Shown piece after piece: positions 5,631 through 8,391 of a stretch of 8,391 nt of DNA. The translations under genes and the position numbers were made by a program. The stretch lies in contig DARQ01000038.1 in NCBI GenBank assembly GCA_002503395.1, positions 1-8,391 on the forward strand, in the 5' to 3' direction. The number at the start of each line of letters is the position of its first letter. Position 1 is the first letter of the stretch. Source of the stretch: Euryarchaeota archaeon UBA60. GTDB taxonomy: Archaea; Thermoplasmatota; Poseidoniia; Poseidoniales; Poseidoniaceae. The notes beneath the pieces are model-generated. The model was given only the letters and a program-made list of their open reading frames with translations, was not told the origin of the DNA and did not search any database.

Positions 5631-7045
5631 TCGGATTCGTTCTCTTCCTCTAGTTTCTCTTGCACATATTCGAGCAAGGTTGTGACTTCCTCACTCAATT
5701 CACCCTTACAAAGTGCATCATCTATCTGTACCACCTGTTCGGAATCGAGCAGATTTGAGGATGCTGCCAATATCAGGCTATGCGGATCGCCGGATACATC
5801 CTTGCCATCCAATGCCATGTGTATCGCCGCCAGTTCAGCGACGACTTGGTCATCGCTGGCGGAAAGTCCCAGAACATCACGCAATTCACCGAGTTGAGAA
5901 ATCTCTTCCTCGCTCAATTCACCATCCGCCAAGGCCCTCTCATACGCGGTAACCAGGTCTGGGGCACTCTCCGACATCAGGATGGCGATCGGGCGGGTGG
6001 TCGGGATGTTCTCAAGGACAATCTTGGTGATGACGAACAGAGGAACCGAGAGAATCATGCCGATGATACCCCATAACCAGAATGAGAAGGCGACGATTAA
6101 CAGCAGGAGGACCGGACTGATGTCCAATTGTGTTCCAGTCCACTTGGTCTCGATGAAGTTACCCCAGACCTGTTGGTTTACAATCAGGAGAAATACCATG
6201 AATGCCCATGTCCCGGTAGGCAAGACCGCCAATCCAAGAATTATCGGTGGGATGGTCGCTATCAACGAACCGATGTATGGGACGTAGTTGAGAAGGAAGG
6301 TGAGCAAACCCCATATGAACCACAGGTCAACACCGAACAACAGTAATATCGCCATCACACAAAGTGCCGTACCAATGCTTACACCGGTTTTGACTATGAT
6401 GTAGGTATTGATGCTCTCCTCGATTTTGACGACGACGTTTTTGACCGTGGCATTGGCTTCACCGGGGAATGCAGCAACGATTCTACCTGGTAGTAGATTG
6501 GCTTCAAAAATAATGAATATCAAGAAGAAAATCACCGTGATGAAAGTGGTGAACATTGAGCCAGCAGCAGACATCACCCCGACGAACATCCCTTGGAGAT
6601 TCGTCTCACCACCTTCGATCAAGCCAGCCTCGGCCAAGGTCTGGGTAACCGAGCCGTTATCCTCGGTGGTACCGATGAAACCTCCCAATCCCGGAATCCC
6701 CTGCAATTTCTTCCACTTGCGTTGCAGGTTTTCCTGATACCTCTCCATCTTCTCTTCATCTTCTGAGAGGTTCTCCACCTGAGAATATGAGACATAAGCG
6801 GCGGAGACGATTACCAGCAGGAAAAGCATGAACATCGTGAAGTAAGAATACCCGCGCGGAAAGCCATTTTCGGACAACTTATCAGCACCCGGTTTGAGCA
6901 CGAAATAGACACCTAAAGCGATGAAAAACGGTTGCAGTACATCTTTCAGGGTCAGCAGTGCGACGATGATCAACGTAACTAATATCGCGACGTTGGTGAA
7001 GATGGAGAGACGTTTTGTGAAGACGTCGACAAAGTCCTCGTCCAT
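5627..7045 (-). CDS. AI-2E family (PerM/UPF0118-type) membrane transporter with acidic C-terminal tail
   Basis: This 472-residue polytopic membrane protein belongs to the AI-2E exporter/PerM family. Members move varied small molecules or ions, so autoinducer export should not be assumed. Paired N-terminal membrane segments lie at 18-34 and 36-50 and another at 68-88. A long polar, charged loop at about 89-155 follows, as is usual in the family. Further hydrophobic segments span about 155-185 and 210-350. Family marks are NYVPYIGSLIATIPP starting at Asn253 and, later, WTGTQLDISPVLLLL...WGIIGMILSVPL. After about residue 360 comes a soluble acidic extension of about 110 residues, with two related segments, ALADGELSEE at 371-380 and ALCKGELSEE at 444-453. 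No ribosome-binding sequence precedes the ATG; an AT-rich AATTATGAAAA (7067-7077, minus strand) sits about 26 bases upstream. The gene diverges from the MFS gene and its stop overlaps that of UPF0147. Confidence 0.9.
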   Translation of the reverse strand: MDEDFVDVFTKRLSIFTNVAILVTLIIVALLTLKDVLQPFFIALGVYFVLKPGADKLSENGFPRGYSYFTMFMLFLLVIVSAAYVSYSQVENLSEDEEKMERYQENLQRKWKKLQGIPGLGGFIGTTEDNGSVTQTLAEAGLIEGGETNLQGMFVGVMSAAGSMFTTFITVIFFLIFIIFEANLLPGRIVAAFPGEANATVKNVVVKIEESINTYIIVKTGVSIGTALCVMAILLLFGVDLWFIWGLLTFLLNYVPYIGSLIATIPPIILGLAVLPTGTWAFMVFLLIVNQQVWGNFIETKWTGTQLDISPVLLLLIVAFSFWLWGIIGMILSVPLFVITKIVLENIPTTRPIAILMSESAPDLVTAYERALADGELSEEEISQLGELRDVLGLSASDDQVVAELAAIHMALDGKDVSGDPHSLILAASSNLLDSEQVVQIDDALCKGELSEEVTTLLEYVQEKLEEENESD

Positions 7046-7082
7046 AACCGCCGATGGAGATTACGGTTTTCATAATTGGGGG

Positions 7083-7097
7083 AAGGGATAATCCCTT
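7083..7097. promoter_or_regulatory. Perfect 7+7 base inverted repeat with adjoining T-run between two transporter genes
   Basis: AAGGGAT-A-ATCCCTT has perfect 7-base arms around one base and is followed on the plus strand by a T-run reaching 7101. In RNA it would fold as a 5-6 base stem with a small loop, then U-rich sequence, which looks like an intrinsic terminator. However, it sits between two divergent starts (AI-2E at 7045, MFS at 7136), where a protein-binding operator makes more sense. Possible TATA boxes for MFS are CATAATT (7071-7077) and CTTAAAC (7105-7111), so the dyad lies between or next to them. Confidence 0.35.
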
Positions 7098-7135
7098 TTT
7101 TCCGCTTAAACATCAGCCATCACGTGACGAGGTTC

Positions 7136-8391
7136 ATGACCCTTCTGCAGCCGCAACGAGATATGCAAGAGCGGGTGGAAGAGGTCGGCTTTTTCGAACT
7201 CTTGCGGGTGAATCCACTTTTTCGGAAATATTGGTGCGCTAATGCGATTTCCATGCTCGGTGAATGGTTCAATACCGTTGCGCTATTCGTGCTGATTGAG
7301 AGGTTTACCAATTCGGCATTGGCGATAGGTGCTGTGTTCGTCCTCCGAATGTTCGCATTGGCGGTCCCACAGGTATTCACCGGGGTCCTGGCCGACCGAT
7401 ACTCGCGCAAGTGGTTGATGGTGACGGCAAATGTCGCCAGCGCGATTCTGGTACTGGCATTATTCATGGTCGACGATGTTGGAGATGTATGGCTGATCTA
7501 CGCGGTCGCTGGTGGTCTGATGGCCCTCCATGCGGTCTACGTGCCGGCCGAGAATGCCGCCTTACCAAATCTGGTTCGGGAAAATGAATTGCTGACCGCT
7601 AACGCATTGAACTCGGCCACCTGGTCTGCTTCGCTTGCCATCGGTGCCTCGATAGGGGGACTGGTGGTGGCAAAATGGGGAGTCGAAGTTGCCTTCGTAA
7701 TCGACTCAGCTACGTTCCTTGTCGCCGCTATCATGCTGTCAACTCTGACGATTCCGCAACAAAAGATTGAACCAAGGTCCGGCTCGTTCTGGCGTAACGC
7801 TCTCGGCGATGTCGGGCAGGGATGGAGAATAATCCGCTCAAGACCAGAGGTCGGTCGTATCATCACAGCCAAGGCCCTATGGTCATGTTTTGGTGGTGGG
7901 CTGGTGTACATGCTGGTGCTGATCGGCGCCAACGGTGAATTCGGTGAGGTGGCGGCTGGCATAGGTATTCTATTCGCGGCGCGCGGGGTTGGCACCGGAA
8001 TCGGGCCGGTCTTGGCGCGCTATGTATTCTCCGAGCGAAGTTGGTGGCCCTACCTACTCGGGATATTGGTCTCGACCTGTGGTCTGGGATATCTGATCGT
8101 CGGGCTGTTTGAATGGGGAGCGTGGATAACAATCCTGATCATATTCGCCCATGCGGCCAGTGGCGCCAATTGGGTTCTATCGACTGTGCTGTTGCAGGAA
8201 CGCAGTGAGGATGAGTGGCGCGGAAGGATGTTCGCCACCGATTTCCTGCTGATGACTTCGGTCAATGGATTTTCAACCATGGCTGCCAGTCTGTTGCTTG
8301 AATATACTGAGGTCGGACTTCGCAATGCGATGGTATTATTCGCCACCCTACAGATTTTTTCAGGGCTATTGTGGATAATCCTCACCCGACC
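7136..8391 (+). CDS. MFS transporter, EntS-like exporter class, cut by right window edge
   Basis: This is a major facilitator superfamily membrane transporter, probably a proton-driven exporter. The frame is open from the ATG at 7136 to the window end, giving 418 full codons. A 12-segment MFS is about 400-430 residues, so little is missing. A short polar N-terminus leads to FRKYWCANAISMLGEWFNTV, typical of the first helix of the MFS_3/EntS-like group. The MFS signature between helices 2 and 3 is present as GVLADRYSRK at 83-92. Paired hydrophobic segments continue, with a central polar loop near residues 205-240 (PQQKIEPRSGSFW and following). The second half carries a weaker signature-like ERSEDEWRGRMFA. 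GAGG (7129-7132) is only 3 bases from the ATG, a tight spacing; the in-frame ATG at 7163 is a possible alternative. Substrate cannot be told; this class includes siderophore and drug exporters. It diverges from the AI-2E gene, with which it may share control through the dyad at 7083-7097. Confidence 0.9.
   Translation, partial: MTLLQPQRDMQERVEEVGFFELLRVNPLFRKYWCANAISMLGEWFNTVALFVLIERFTNSALAIGAVFVLRMFALAVPQVFTGVLADRYSRKWLMVTANVASAILVLALFMVDDVGDVWLIYAVAGGLMALHAVYVPAENAALPNLVRENELLTANALNSATWSASLAIGASIGGLVVAKWGVEVAFVIDSATFLVAAIMLSTLTIPQQKIEPRSGSFWRNALGDVGQGWRIIRSRPEVGRIITAKALWSCFGGGLVYMLVLIGANGEFGEVAAGIGILFAARGVGTGIGPVLARYVFSERSWWPYLLGILVSTCGLGYLIVGLFEWGAWITILIIFAHAASGANWVLSTVLLQERSEDEWRGRMFATDFLLMTSVNGFSTMAASLLLEYTEVGLRNAMVLFATLQIFSGLLWIILTR

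Noticed and set aside
5627..7045. Reading the AI-2E-family gene as an autoinducer-2 exporter and hence quorum sensing.
   Set aside because: The family name reflects one bacterial member; no LuxS or other signalling gene is present, and family members transport varied substrates.
7120..8385. Several minus-strand open frames across the right end.
   Set aside because: They are antisense to the MFS transporter frame, which has a ribosome-binding sequence, the GVLADRYSRK motif and continuous membrane segments.

Overview
The window is a piece of an archaeal chromosome. The evidence is a transcription factor B (TFB) gene, a ribosomal protein L40e gene, a UPF0147 gene, and an archaeal-type A24 prepilin peptidase. 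Several genes also have AT-rich boxes about 25-28 bases before the start codon. Base composition is near-balanced, genes are packed with short gaps, and orientation alternates. A marine planktonic euryarchaeon (Marine Group II/III, 'Ca. Poseidoniia'-like) is my best guess, but that is inference from the style of the proteins and not demonstrated.

Layout: purA (minus, cut by the left edge) and tfb (plus) diverge from a 249-base control region holding a perfect 8+8 base inverted repeat and several TATA-like boxes. After tfb comes a 236-base gap with one weak 41-codon reading frame. Next is a 194-residue beta-propeller-like protein (plus), which converges on a metallo-beta-lactamase-fold protein (minus) whose metal-binding motifs are mostly replaced. 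That gene diverges from a 49-residue ribosomal protein L40e gene (plus). L40e converges on an A24 prepilin peptidase (minus) across a T-rich terminator region. The peptidase diverges from a UPF0147 gene (plus), whose stop codon overlaps the stop of a convergent AI-2E-family (PerM-like) membrane protein (minus). Finally the AI-2E gene diverges from an MFS exporter (plus), which runs off the right edge.

The genes do not form one pathway. purA (purine synthesis), tfb (transcription initiation) and rpl40e (ribosome) are housekeeping. The prepilin peptidase serves type IV pili or archaella encoded elsewhere. The two transporters at the right end share a control region with a second perfect inverted repeat. 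Nearly every gene stands alone between opposing neighbours, so single-gene transcription units are likely.

I see no mobile element, CRISPR array, tRNA or rRNA, and no clear undescribed multi-gene system. The items most worth a second look are the metal-ligand-poor MBL protein, the small propeller-like protein beside it, the unusual TFB N-terminus, and the 18-base dyad between purA and tfb.
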